A DNA stretch of 64,000 nt, taken from NCBI RefSeq assembly GCF_900100395.1, contig NZ_FNFB01000022.1:1-64000 (forward strand), in the 5' to 3' direction. Shown piece by piece: positions 16,335-24,880 of this stretch. Numbering within the stretch: position 1 is the first letter of the stretch; each line of letters opens with the position of its first letter. The position numbers were made by a program, and so were the translations under genes. This stretch comes from Nonomuraea maritima. Lineage in GTDB: Bacteria > Actinomycetota > Actinomycetes > Streptosporangiales > Streptosporangiaceae. The notes below the pieces were generated by a model that saw only the letters and a list, made by a program, of their open reading frames with translations, was not told the DNA's origin and ran no database searches.

Positions 16335-17032
16335 CCATCCGGGTGCTCATCGCCGATGACCAGGAGATGATCCGCTCGGCGTTCCGTATGATCCTCGACT
16401 CGCAACCCGACATCCAGGTCATCGCCGAGGCGGCCGACGGCGGCGCCGCCGTCGACAGGGCACGAGCCCTGCGCCCCGACGTCTGCCTTCTCGATATCCG
16501 CATGCCCGTACTCGACGGGCTGGAGGCGACCCGGCTGTTGGCCGGCGCCGACGTCCGTGACCCCCTGCACGTCCTCATCGCCACCACGTTCGACCTCGAC
16601 GAGTACGTTTACCGTGCCCTGCGCAACGGCGCCTGCGGCTTCCTCCTCAAGGACGGCTCCCCGGTCCTGCTCGCCGAGGCCGTACGCGCGGCGGCGGCGG
16701 GAAACTCCCTGATCTCTCCGTCGATCACTGTCCGCCTCCTGCAGCACATGAACCCGCCCGCACGCATCACGACCGGCCAGGCCGGGCACGCACCGGCGGC
16801 ATCCGCGAGCGCCGGCCAGGACGGCTTGATCGAACCGCTGACCGAGCGGGAGCTCGACGTCGTCCGCCTCGTCGCCCGCGGACGCACCAACGAGGAGCTC
16901 GCCGCGGAGCTGTACGTCACGCTGTCCACGGTGAAGACTCACCTCGCCAAGGTGCAGCGCAAACTCGCCGCCCGCAATCGCGTCGAGATCGCCGCCTGGG
17001 CGTGGGAGAACGGCGTCTGCACCAGCCGTTAG
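16331..17032 (+). CDS. NarL/LuxR-type response regulator (module 1)
   Basis: 233 residues. Receiver domain with DD in VLIADDQEMIRS and phospho-acceptor Asp in VCLLDIRMPVLDG (about 54). C-terminal LuxR helix-turn-helix from LTERELDVVRLVARGRTNEELAAELYVTLSTVKTH to NRVEIAAWA. Translationally coupled to the kinase. It is the likely activator of the divergent ABC operon (14937 leftward). Confidence 0.93.
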   Translation: MTIRVLIADDQEMIRSAFRMILDSQPDIQVIAEAADGGAAVDRARALRPDVCLLDIRMPVLDGLEATRLLAGADVRDPLHVLIATTFDLDEYVYRALRNGACGFLLKDGSPVLLAEAVRAAAAGNSLISPSITVRLLQHMNPPARITTGQAGHAPAASASAGQDGLIEPLTERELDVVRLVARGRTNEELAAELYVTLSTVKTHLAKVQRKLAARNRVEIAAWAWENGVCTSR

Positions 17033-17185
17033 GCCCTCGATGCCCACTACGACTCTGACGAGGACCCCGAACGGGACGAGCCTGGTTACGGTTCCGCAGA
17101 ACTCTCCCCGATCCGCTGTCGGTGGCCGGCCGGGGCGAACCGGCCGCGCTGTCTCAGCCAGGCGTGCCGGTGCCTGGCCCTCGCT

Positions 17186-17893
17186 CTAGCCCTTCCTGAC
17201 CGCCTCGCTCACCTGGGCCGGTGAGGTGCGCCAGGGGGCGCCGTGGCCCGGAAGTACCCAGGAGGCCGGCAGCCCGGCGAGCCGGTCCAGGGAGGACAGG
17301 GCCGTGGCCGGGTCGTCGGTGAAGGGCGCGGGCTGCGGGCCTGAACGTCCCGTGAGGACGTGCCGCGTGGTCAGGGCGTCACCGACGAAGACCGCGTCGG
17401 CCAGCGGGACGTGTACCGCCACGCTGCCCGGTGAGTGCCCCGGCATGCCCACGATCACCGGCTTCCCGGGCAGGTTCAGGACATCGCCGTCGCCGATCTC
17501 GGTGACTTCGCTGACGTAGCGGGTGCGCAGGCCGTTCTTGCGGATGGAGTAACCGAAGAAGCCGAGCGTCGGGCCAAGGCGCATGGGGCCCAACGCGGTC
17601 TTGGGCTTTTCTCCCGTGCGGGTGCGGACCGCGTCGGCGGCATGCACGAACACCGGAACGCCGTGTTCGCTTCGCAGGCGTTCGGCGAAGCCGATGTGAT
17701 CGGAGTCGCCATGGGTCAGCACAAGTCCGCGGATGTCGTCGACCGATTTGCCCAAAGAGCTGAGTTCGGCCTGCAGATCCCGCCAGTGGCCGGGCAGTCC
17801 CGCATCGATCAGGGTGATGCCCTCGTCGGTGTCGACGAGGTAGCACGCCACGACATCGTTACCGAGGCGGTGCAGGTGAGGTGCGAGCTTCAT
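17186..17893 (-). CDS. Metallo-beta-lactamase-fold hydrolase
   Basis: 235 residues from ATG at 17893 (GGGGGAAG upstream). Zn-binding HxHxDH-type motif LTHGDSDHIGFAERL (about 78-92; the first His2 position reads HGDSDH). Further metal ligands are in GMPGHSPGSVAVHV (about 150) and VGDALTTR, and the terminal His is in VLPGHGAPW. Family members hydrolyse thioesters, lactones or nucleic acids; this short form resembles glyoxalase-II-like or lactonase-like proteins. It lies between the two ABC/two-component modules. Its upstream region carries two palindromes (17982-17996 and 18018-18030) that suggest a MarR/TetR-type repressor. Confidence 0.82.
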   Translation of the reverse strand: MKLAPHLHRLGNDVVACYLVDTDEGITLIDAGLPGHWRDLQAELSSLGKSVDDIRGLVLTHGDSDHIGFAERLRSEHGVPVFVHAADAVRTRTGEKPKTALGPMRLGPTLGFFGYSIRKNGLRTRYVSEVTEIGDGDVLNLPGKPVIVGMPGHSPGSVAVHVPLADAVFVGDALTTRHVLTGRSGPQPAPFTDDPATALSSLDRLAGLPASWVLPGHGAPWRTSPAQVSEAVRKG

Positions 17894-17981
17894 GAGCTTC
17901 CCCCAGGGTTGACGTCGACAGCTCTCGATGCTGAGAGCTCGGGCCGGATGGTGCTGCTCAGAGAGTGCATTGTTCCGTTGT

Positions 17982-18030
17982 GAGAGCAATGCTCTCGCGT
18001 AGAGGTGCTCCGTGTCAAGAGCGCTGCTCT
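17982..18030. promoter_or_regulatory. Operator-like palindromes upstream of the MBL-fold hydrolase
   Basis: GAGAGCAATGCTCTC (17982-17996, perfect 7-bp arms) and AGAGCGCTGCTCT (18018-18030, perfect 5-bp arms) share an AGAGC/GCTCT core, with centres 35 bp apart. They lie 90-140 bases upstream of the hydrolase start. No regulator gene is adjacent. Confidence 0.5.
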
Positions 18031-18218
18031 CTCTTCGTGCTGTGCTACCCAGTGGGGCGACCACGAAGGTTCACCGGGTCGGGTGACACACCCGTCAGGG
18101 GATGCGCGGTGGCGGGTCTCGAAGCGTCAGCGGTGCAGAGCGGTCAGGGGCTTTCCAAGATGCGGGTCGATCCTCTGCTGAGGATCGCTTGGGCCGCCCG
18201 AAGAAGGAGGAATGCCGA

Positions 18219-18243
18219 AGGCCCCGGGAGGCGTCCGGGGCCT
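18219..18243 (-). terminator. Terminator hairpin of ABC module 2
   Basis: Perfect 9-bp stem AGGCCCCGG (18219-18227) with CCGGGGCCT (18235-18243) and a seven-base loop, 15 bases beyond the permease stop on the minus strand. Confidence 0.75.
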
Positions 18244-18257
18244 GGGGCGGTCGGGGG

Positions 18258-20795
18258 TTATTCGCGGGCGCCGATGGTTTCGGCGGGGTGGCCGTCGAGG
18301 GCGAGGCGGGCAGGGAAGCCGGTGGCGGCCAGTGCCAGGATCGCCGCCCCCACGACGATCAGGGCATAAGTGAGAGGGGAGATGTAGGGCAGGGCGGAGC
18401 CGGTCATGCCGCTGCTGAAGGCGGAGATGGTGATCAGGGCGGCAGCCGTGCCGAGGAGCACCGAGATGGCGACCACGGACAGGGTCTCCAGGCGGAGCAT
18501 CCGCAGGATCTGGCGGCGGGTGGTGCCGACGAGGCGGAGCAGGGCGAACTCGCGGGTGCGATCGGAGGTGGCCATGGCGAGGGTGTTGCCGACCGCGATG
18601 ACCGTGAACGCGATGATCAGTCCCATGGCCACGTAGTTGATCTCGGCACCGGCCTGCTCGCGCTCGGCCGCGACGGTCGCCTGATCCGCCACCATGATTC
18701 CGGGGAAGTTGCGCAGGGCCTTCGCCAGGCCCTCGGGTGAGGAGCCGGTGACGAGGACGGTGTCGCTGAGGGGGTTGTCGACGTGGGCGGCCACGAGGCT
18801 GTGGGCCAGGGTGAGGTCGCCGAAGCCGAGGTTTCTGGTGTAGGTGGCGACGACCTTCAGCGCGGCGGGGGTGCCGTCGCCGAGCGTGAGTTTGATCTGG
18901 TCGCCGACCTTGAAGCCCAGCGTTTCGCTGACCGCCACGGTGTTCTCGGCCAGGAGGTCGATCGAGCCGGAACGCACGCCGAGGTCCATGGTCTTCCCGA
19001 GGCCGGTGGGGGTGACGGCCTGGGCTCCGTGCTTGGCGAGGCCGATCCGGACCGTGGTGTGCAGGATCTCGGTGACCGCGGTGACTCCGGGCGCGTGCCG
19101 TACGGCCTCGACCGCGGTGGCGCTTACGTGGGGCCCGAGCACGTGAGCGGCGCGGGTGCCGTCGCGCTGCTGGGTGGCGACGGCGTGGCCCGTCGTGTCC
19201 TGGACGAAGAGGATCGTGCAGGTCATGGTCACCATCAGGGTGAGCGGGGCGATGACGGAGGCCAAGCGGCGGGCGCCGGTGCGGAGGTTCGCGGCGGCGA
19301 GGTAGCCGCCCGCCCCGGAGGCGCGTAGCGGCAGGGCCGGCACCGAGACGAGGATCCGTGCGATGACGGGGCCGAGCAGGGCCACGGCGACCGTCCAGAG
19401 CAGGGCCGTCAGCATCGTGACCGGGTTGGAGGCGGCCTCGGAGGAGAGCGTGGAGAGTACGATCGTGAGGGTCACGCCGCCTGCTATGCAGCCCAGCCCG
19501 GCCAGCACGCGGACCAGGGACAGGGCTGCCGGGGCCAGCGCGGCGTCGCCGAGCGCCTCGACCGGTCTGACGCGTGCCGTACGGCGGGCCGAGACGCGCG
19601 CGGCGGTCCAGGCCGCGACGACGGTGGCCAGCACGGCGGCGAAGATCGGGAACGGGCTCACGACCAGTTTCAGGTTGACCGGGATCGCGCTGAGGGCGAC
19701 GAACCTCGCCTGCAACCAGAAGCCGAGTCCGAGGCCGAGGGCGGCGCCGATCGCTCCGGCGGGGAGGCTGATCAGCAGTGCCTCGGCGCCGATCATCTTC
19801 CTGATCTGCCGGGGGGTGGCGGCGACGGCCCGGAGCAGCGCGATCTCGCGAAGGCGTTGCTGGATGGAGAGCGCGAACGTCCCCACCACCACGATGATCG
19901 CGACCAGGAGCGAGGTGCCACCGAGTGCACCGCCGAGGCTGATCAGCTTGATCCGTGCCTTGTCGGCGTTGAGGAACTCCAGCGGGCCACGGGCCTCGCC
20001 CGTGTAGGCCACCGCGACGGCGCCCTTCACCTCGGCGGGCGCCTGCGCGGAAGCGTCCTTGAGCGCGGCGGTGACCTCCGTGGCGGGGAAGACGCCGATC
20101 GCGCTGACCAGGCCGGGATGACCGGCCAGGCGGCGGGCCTCGGCGGTGAGGAAGAACAGCGTGGGCTGGTTCTCCAGCGCCTGCGCGGTCACGCCGACCA
20201 CCCGGTAGACGCGTGGCTCGGCGGTGGACTGGATCGTGACGCGGGAGCCCACCCGAAGGCCGGCGGCCGCGTCGGTGACGACCTCGTCGTCCGCCTTCGG
20301 CGCCCGGCCCTGGGCCACGGTGAAGGGGGTGAGAGCGGACGACTCCCAGCCGTGTCCCAGGAAGAGGGTCGATGCCATGGGGGCATCGGCCGATGGTGCG
20401 GCCGAGCTCGTGGAGGCACCTGGTTCCGCGCCCGTTCCCGAGAACACGCCGGTGATGTAGGCCGGGAAGGTCACCTCCGTAACGACCGAGGTCACACCGG
20501 GCAGCGCCCGGAGCCGGTCGGCCAGCCCGGCCGCGATCCACGCGCGCTCGGCGATGGGCTTGGCCTTGGTCTTGACCTTGTCCTCGGATTTACGGATCGT
20601 CTCCCGTACGTTCTGGTCACCGGCGACGATCACCGGGGTTCCGGCGTAACGGGCGGCGGCGATGGTGCCGCGCAGGCCGGTCTCCAGCAGCATGCCGAAG
20701 GCGCAGACGAGCGCGGCGGCGCAGAGCAGCGCCAGGAAGGCTCCGGCGAAGGAGGCCTTGCGGTGGCGCAGGTTGTGCAGGGCGAAGGAGATCAT
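18258..20795 (-). CDS. FtsX-type ABC transporter permease (module 2)
   Basis: 845 residues with the same architecture as the module 1 permease. TM1 (residues about 15-40) is followed by a long extracytoplasmic domain, then the first FtsX domain (STIQQRLREIALLRAVAATPRQI about 305-330). A central helix pair and a second extracytoplasmic domain precede the second FtsX domain (TSDRTREFALLRLVGTTRRQI about 735-755) and final helices. It starts with ATG overlapping the ATPase stop by one base (TGATG). A perfect hairpin terminator follows. It is probably a lipid or peptide exporter. Confidence 0.9.
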   Translation of the reverse strand: MISFALHNLRHRKASFAGAFLALLCAAALVCAFGMLLETGLRGTIAAARYAGTPVIVAGDQNVRETIRKSEDKVKTKAKPIAERAWIAAGLADRLRALPGVTSVVTEVTFPAYITGVFSGTGAEPGASTSSAAPSADAPMASTLFLGHGWESSALTPFTVAQGRAPKADDEVVTDAAAGLRVGSRVTIQSTAEPRVYRVVGVTAQALENQPTLFFLTAEARRLAGHPGLVSAIGVFPATEVTAALKDASAQAPAEVKGAVAVAYTGEARGPLEFLNADKARIKLISLGGALGGTSLLVAIIVVVGTFALSIQQRLREIALLRAVAATPRQIRKMIGAEALLISLPAGAIGAALGLGLGFWLQARFVALSAIPVNLKLVVSPFPIFAAVLATVVAAWTAARVSARRTARVRPVEALGDAALAPAALSLVRVLAGLGCIAGGVTLTIVLSTLSSEAASNPVTMLTALLWTVAVALLGPVIARILVSVPALPLRASGAGGYLAAANLRTGARRLASVIAPLTLMVTMTCTILFVQDTTGHAVATQQRDGTRAAHVLGPHVSATAVEAVRHAPGVTAVTEILHTTVRIGLAKHGAQAVTPTGLGKTMDLGVRSGSIDLLAENTVAVSETLGFKVGDQIKLTLGDGTPAALKVVATYTRNLGFGDLTLAHSLVAAHVDNPLSDTVLVTGSSPEGLAKALRNFPGIMVADQATVAAEREQAGAEINYVAMGLIIAFTVIAVGNTLAMATSDRTREFALLRLVGTTRRQILRMLRLETLSVVAISVLLGTAAALITISAFSSGMTGSALPYISPLTYALIVVGAAILALAATGFPARLALDGHPAETIGARE

Positions 20796-21526
20796 CAGAC
20801 GTACGCTCCCAGCCGGGTCATACGCTCGGCGACCGCCTCGACGGTCGGGGCGGTCACGGAGTCGACGATGCGGCCGTCGGCGAGGAAGAGGACGGTGTCG
20901 GCGTAGGAGGCGGCGATCGGGTCGTGGGTGACCATCAGTACGGTCTGCCCCAGAGCGTTCACCACCTCGCGGAGCAGGGTCAGCACGTCGCGGGCCGTCA
21001 TCATGTCCAGGGCGCCGGTCGGCTCGTCGCCGAAGACCACCTCGGGCCGGGCCACCAGGGCCCGCGCGATCGCGACCCGCTGCTGCTGTCCGCCGGACAG
21101 CTGCGCGGGCCGGTGGCCCAGGCGGCCGGCCAGCCCGACCCGTTCGACGATCTCCTTCAGCCAGGCTCCCTCCGGTCGCACCCCGGCCAGCCGGAGCGGC
21201 AGCGTGATGTTCTGCGCCACGGTCAGCGACGGCACCAGATTGAAGGCCTGGAACACGAACCCGATCCGCTCACGGCGCAACTCGGTCAGCTGGGTCTCGT
21301 TCATCGTCGACAGTTCCGTGTCGCCGAGCCGTACCGACCCCGAGGTCGGCTTGTCCAGGCCCGCCGCGCAGTGCAGGAACGTGCTCTTGCCCGACCCTGA
21401 GGGGCCCATCACCGCGGTGAAGCTGCCCTTCGGAATGCCGACCGTCACCTCGCGGAGGGCCGCCACCGCGCTCTGGCCCCTGCCGTACACCTTGCTCACT
21501 GCGTCCAGACACACCACGTTGTTCAT
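20795..21526 (-). CDS. ABC transporter ATP-binding protein (module 2)
   Basis: 243 residues from ATG at 21526 (MNNVVCLDAVSKVYG). An earlier ATG at 21547 would add seven residues. Walker A GPSGSGKSTFLH, Q-loop FVFQAFNLVP, signature LSGGQQQRVAIARALVA, Walker B VVFGDEPTGALD and switch HDPIAA. It is closely similar to the module 1 ATPase. Coupled to the permease; divergent from the response regulator at 21618. Confidence 0.92.
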   Translation of the reverse strand: MNNVVCLDAVSKVYGRGQSAVAALREVTVGIPKGSFTAVMGPSGSGKSTFLHCAAGLDKPTSGSVRLGDTELSTMNETQLTELRRERIGFVFQAFNLVPSLTVAQNITLPLRLAGVRPEGAWLKEIVERVGLAGRLGHRPAQLSGGQQQRVAIARALVARPEVVFGDEPTGALDMMTARDVLTLLREVVNALGQTVLMVTHDPIAASYADTVLFLADGRIVDSVTAPTVEAVAERMTRLGAYV

Positions 21527-21617
21527 GGGTATGAGTCTTTCGATCACGCGAGCACCGGCCCAGGGACGTCCTCACCTGTCAACCATGATTTCGTCATGAA
21601 CTGGTACATATGAGCAC

Positions 21618-22223
21618 ATGCTCACGATTCTCCTCGCCGAAGATCAGCACGTGGTCCGGGGCGCGCTCGTCGCGCTGCTGGAGCTGGAGTCCGATCTCAC
21701 CGTGGTCACCGCGGTCGGCTCCGGAGACCAGGTCCTCCCGGCTGCGCTCGAGCATCGTCCGGACGTCGCCGTGCTCGACATCGACATGCCCGTCATGGAC
21801 GGCCTGGCCGCCGCGACCGCGCTGCGTGAGCGGCTACCCGAATGCCGCGTGCTGCTGCTGACCGGGAACGGAAGGCCCGGCCACCTGCGCCAGGCTCTGG
21901 CCGCCGGGGTCGGCGGCTTCCTGCTCAAGACCGCCCCGCCCGAGGAACTGATCGACGCCATCCATGCGGTCGCCGCCGGCCGGCGGGTGCTGGATCCGAA
22001 GCTCGCCGTTACCGCCTGGGACCTCGCCGACAACCCGCTCACCCCCCGCGACACCGACGTGCTCCGGCTCGTCGCGGAGGGCACCGACGCGCCCGAGATC
22101 GCCGCCCAGCTCCACCTAACCGCGGGAACCGTCCGCAACTACCTCACCGCGATCGTGGCCAAGCTCAACGCCCGCAACCGTACCGACGCGGTCCGCATCG
22201 CCAGTGAGGCGGGCTGGATCTAG
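21618..22223 (+). CDS. NarL/LuxR-type response regulator (module 2)
   Basis: 201 residues. Receiver domain (LLAEDQHVVRG; acceptor Asp in VAVLDIDMPVMDG about 54; Lys in GGFLLKTAPPEE). LuxR HTH from LTPRDTDVLRLVAEGTDAPEIAAQLHL to NRTDAVRIASEAG. No ribosome site precedes the ATG, and a TACATA hexamer lies 8 bases upstream, so the transcript may be leaderless. The last 108 bases overlap the 3' end of the opposing kinase gene. It is divergent from the ABC genes it probably controls. Confidence 0.9.
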   Translation: MLTILLAEDQHVVRGALVALLELESDLTVVTAVGSGDQVLPAALEHRPDVAVLDIDMPVMDGLAAATALRERLPECRVLLLTGNGRPGHLRQALAAGVGGFLLKTAPPEELIDAIHAVAAGRRVLDPKLAVTAWDLADNPLTPRDTDVLRLVAEGTDAPEIAAQLHLTAGTVRNYLTAIVAKLNARNRTDAVRIASEAGWI

Positions 22224-24368
22224 CACCGCGCGCAGCTCGAACCAGCCACCATCGGATCGGGTCGTGAGCCTGCCGTCCAGGGCGGCCAGCCGGGTGGCCA
22301 GGTTGCCGATGCCCGAACCCGGCTTCTTTTTCACGGCGGGCGCCCCGTCGTTGGCCACGCCGAGCCCATCGGACGTGGTCTTGATGACGCAGCGCCGGGC
22401 GGAGCTGTGGCGCAGGACGTTGGTCACGGCCTCGCGGAGCACGGCGCTCAGCACGGTGGCCACCTGCGGAGGCAGGCGGTCGTGGGAGAGGTCGAGCTCC
22501 ACCTCGATCCCCGCGGCGGCCAGCACCGACCTGGCCGACTCCGCCTCGACCTCCAGTGACAGCTCCCACCCGTCCCCCGATACGCCGCGCATGTCGGCCA
22601 CCGCTCGCTCGGCCATCTCGACGACGTCGGCCAGCTCGGCCCTGGCCCGAGCCGGGTCCCGGCCGGCGAGACGGCGGGCGAGCTCGCATTTGAGGAGGAT
22701 CGCGGCAAGACTGTGGCCGAGGAGATCGTGCAGGTCCCTGGCGGTCCTGAGCCTTTCCTGGACGACGGCCGCGCTCGCCAGCCGTTCCCTGGCGGTCTGG
22801 AGCTCCTTGACCAGCCGGGCCAGCGTGCCCAGGCCGTACATGACCAGCCCGGTCACCAGCGTGCTGACCGTGAGGTTGACGATCACTGCGGGGGCGAGAC
22901 CCGCGCTCACGCCGATCCCCGCCACGCTGCCCATGACCCCCACGACCATCGGCCACGCCGCCACCGGGGAGAAGGCCAGCAGCAACGGCCCGGCCAGGAA
23001 TCCCGCCACCACCGACCAGCCCGACCCGAACGCGAGTATCGGCAGGTAGGTCAGCACGGCCATCGCCGCCAAGTTCCACGGATGCCGTCCCCTCACCGAC
23101 CTGAGCTGCAGGAAGACGATCGCTGCCAGGCACGCCGCGCCCGGAACCAGCGTCTCCACCGTCATCTGCAGCAGTGCCTTCACGCAGAAGCCCACCAGCA
23201 CGGCCACCAGCAACCCCACCGACAGCCGGTACGCCGAGTCCGCGTCGCTCACCGTGCTGAGGCGCCCGAGGTCGAGGCGCCAGAAACCGCCGCTGAGACG
23301 CCCGGCGACACCCACGCCGCTACCCGTCCCACCTGGCGCACCCGCCACCGGGCTCCCCGTGCCGGCCGATACCGGCCGGGCGGGCGGGGTTTTGGGAACA
23401 CGGGCGTCGATGGTGAGGCGGCCGTCGGGGGCGAGATCGAGGGCGAGGTTCCCGTGGGCGGCGACGATGCGAAATTGGGCCTCCGAAAGCGCGTCGGCGG
23501 CTTGGGCGGCGGTGCGAGGAGCGTCATGGGTGATGCGGAGCCGTACGGAATCCTCGGATTCGGAGGTCTCGATGAGGCAGTGGCGGGCGGTGCCGTACCG
23601 CACGGCATCGGCGACCGCATCGCGCAGCGCCGCAGCGAGCAGGGCCCCGGTCGGGCCGAGGGGCTCGGTGTGGCCGACGTGGACCTCGACCTCGACCCCG
23701 GCCGCGAGAAGGAGGGCGCGGGCGGAGGCGGTGTCGGGGGCCAAGGAGAGAGAGCGGTAGTCGACGGCGGCGGCGCGGGCGTCGGCCAGGGCCTGCCTGG
23801 CGACGGCCAGGACCTCGCCGAGCATCTCGGGCCTTTCCGGATCGAGCCTGCCGATGACCGCCAGGCTCTGGCCGACGCCGGCGTTCAGCTCGGCGGCGAT
23901 CTGCAGCCGCTCTTCGGCCACGGCCGCCATGGCCAGCTCGAGTCGTGCCGCGAACAGCTCGTCCACCAGCTCGATCATCCGGGCCAGCCCGTAGATCACC
24001 AGGGCGATCAGCAGCGTGGTGATCGTGGCGTCCAATGACAGCGAGACGACCCCGGCGGCCGCCACGATGAGCACCGCCGCGGGCCAGGCGGCGGTCAGCA
24101 GCAGCGACCCGGCCACGAAGCCGAGCATTCCCACCGATATCCCGAAGCCGAGCACGCCCAGACAGCCCAGAGCGGCCTGCGTCGCGAGCAGCCACCACGG
24201 CCGCGCGCCCGGCAGGACATAGGCGACCTGGACCAGGAAGGCGGCCACCGCGGTCAGTACCGGCGCGGGCGCGGGCAACTCCGCGAGCACGTAGATACTG
24301 GCGAACCCGCCGAGGACGGCGATGACCACCATCCGGGCGAGGCGTGGAAACAGGTCAATGCGATCCAT
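22116..24368 (-). CDS. Tandem-duplicated NarL-type histidine kinase with a degenerate first kinase half
   Basis: 750 residues from ATG at 24368 (7 more residues from an upstream ATG). Two complete membrane-plus-kinase modules sit in one chain. Residues about 10-330: five or six helices, then a HisKA_3-like segment AEERLQIAAELNAGVGQSLA in which the phospho-accepting His is Asn162, followed by a HATPase-like domain. Residues about 370-740: helices, VVQERLRTARDLHDLLGHSL with intact His547, then a HATPase domain (N box VLREAVTNVLRHS; GLGVANDGAP). A linker rich in Gly/Pro joins them. The last 36 codons run antisense through the response regulator gene. The true kinase of module 2 is the second half; the first half probably senses or scaffolds. 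Confidence 0.88.
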   Translation of the reverse strand: MDRIDLFPRLARMVVIAVLGGFASIYVLAELPAPAPVLTAVAAFLVQVAYVLPGARPWWLLATQAALGCLGVLGFGISVGMLGFVAGSLLLTAAWPAAVLIVAAAGVVSLSLDATITTLLIALVIYGLARMIELVDELFAARLELAMAAVAEERLQIAAELNAGVGQSLAVIGRLDPERPEMLGEVLAVARQALADARAAAVDYRSLSLAPDTASARALLLAAGVEVEVHVGHTEPLGPTGALLAAALRDAVADAVRYGTARHCLIETSESEDSVRLRITHDAPRTAAQAADALSEAQFRIVAAHGNLALDLAPDGRLTIDARVPKTPPARPVSAGTGSPVAGAPGGTGSGVGVAGRLSGGFWRLDLGRLSTVSDADSAYRLSVGLLVAVLVGFCVKALLQMTVETLVPGAACLAAIVFLQLRSVRGRHPWNLAAMAVLTYLPILAFGSGWSVVAGFLAGPLLLAFSPVAAWPMVVGVMGSVAGIGVSAGLAPAVIVNLTVSTLVTGLVMYGLGTLARLVKELQTARERLASAAVVQERLRTARDLHDLLGHSLAAILLKCELARRLAGRDPARARAELADVVEMAERAVADMRGVSGDGWELSLEVEAESARSVLAAAGIEVELDLSHDRLPPQVATVLSAVLREAVTNVLRHSSARRCVIKTTSDGLGVANDGAPAVKKKPGSGIGNLATRLAALDGRLTTRSDGGWFELRAVLDPARLTGDADRVGTVAGVELGHDRGEVVADGSRG

Positions 24369-24389
24369 ATGCCGATATCTTTTCAACAA

Positions 24390-24820
24390 CGGCCGATAAG
24401 TGGCGAAACCGGCGACAACGCCGCGTCAGTCGCCCGATAGATCACCCCATGATCTCCAATGACAGCAACGTCACCAGTTCGGGCTGGGAGAGGAACAGCG
24501 CGTGGCTGGGCCGCTTTCCGGCCTGACGCACTCCCCTGCGGCGACGGCCCTGCAAGGCGCCCTGACCTGTGCTGTCCGTCGGTGATGGTGGCGAGCGAAG
24601 TGAGGGCCTCGTCGATGGCGTGGGGGTGATGTCGCCGTAGTCGAGGGGGTCTGCGTCAGGGGTGAGCTGGTAGCGGGTGATCGAGTCGAACGCTGTCCAG
24701 CCGGGACTCCATTGACGAGGGGCCATTTCGGGGGGTCGAAGCCTCCGGCCAACCTGAAGATCTGACTTCGCGGCCTGTTGTGAGGGTTCCGCGGCTGTAT
24801 GGCAAAAGGCCGGCGCAAGA
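24390..24820. other. Intergenic with an orphan att-arm repeat and a gene relic
   Basis: TGACAGCAACGT at 24460-24471 is identical to the arm repeat at 5281-5292. On the minus strand a broken frame reads AFDSITRYQLTPDADPLDYGD, then shifts near 24620 to PHAIDEALTSLATITDGQ. It looks like a decayed gene of the same mobile element, family unknown. No intact gene is seen. Confidence 0.45.
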
Positions 24821-24864
24821 TAGTTGACATCAACTAGTTGGTTATGGATAGTCGGAATCAACTA
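24821..24864. promoter_or_regulatory. PadR operator
   Basis: TAGTTGACATCAACTA (24821-24836) has perfect 7-bp arms around CA. A second, wider pair of half sites TAGTTG (24835-24840) and TCAACTA (24858-24864) follows. It lies 17-60 bases before the PadR start, where an autoregulating PadR protein would bind. Confidence 0.65.
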
Positions 24865-24880
24865 AGGAGATGGGAAGATC

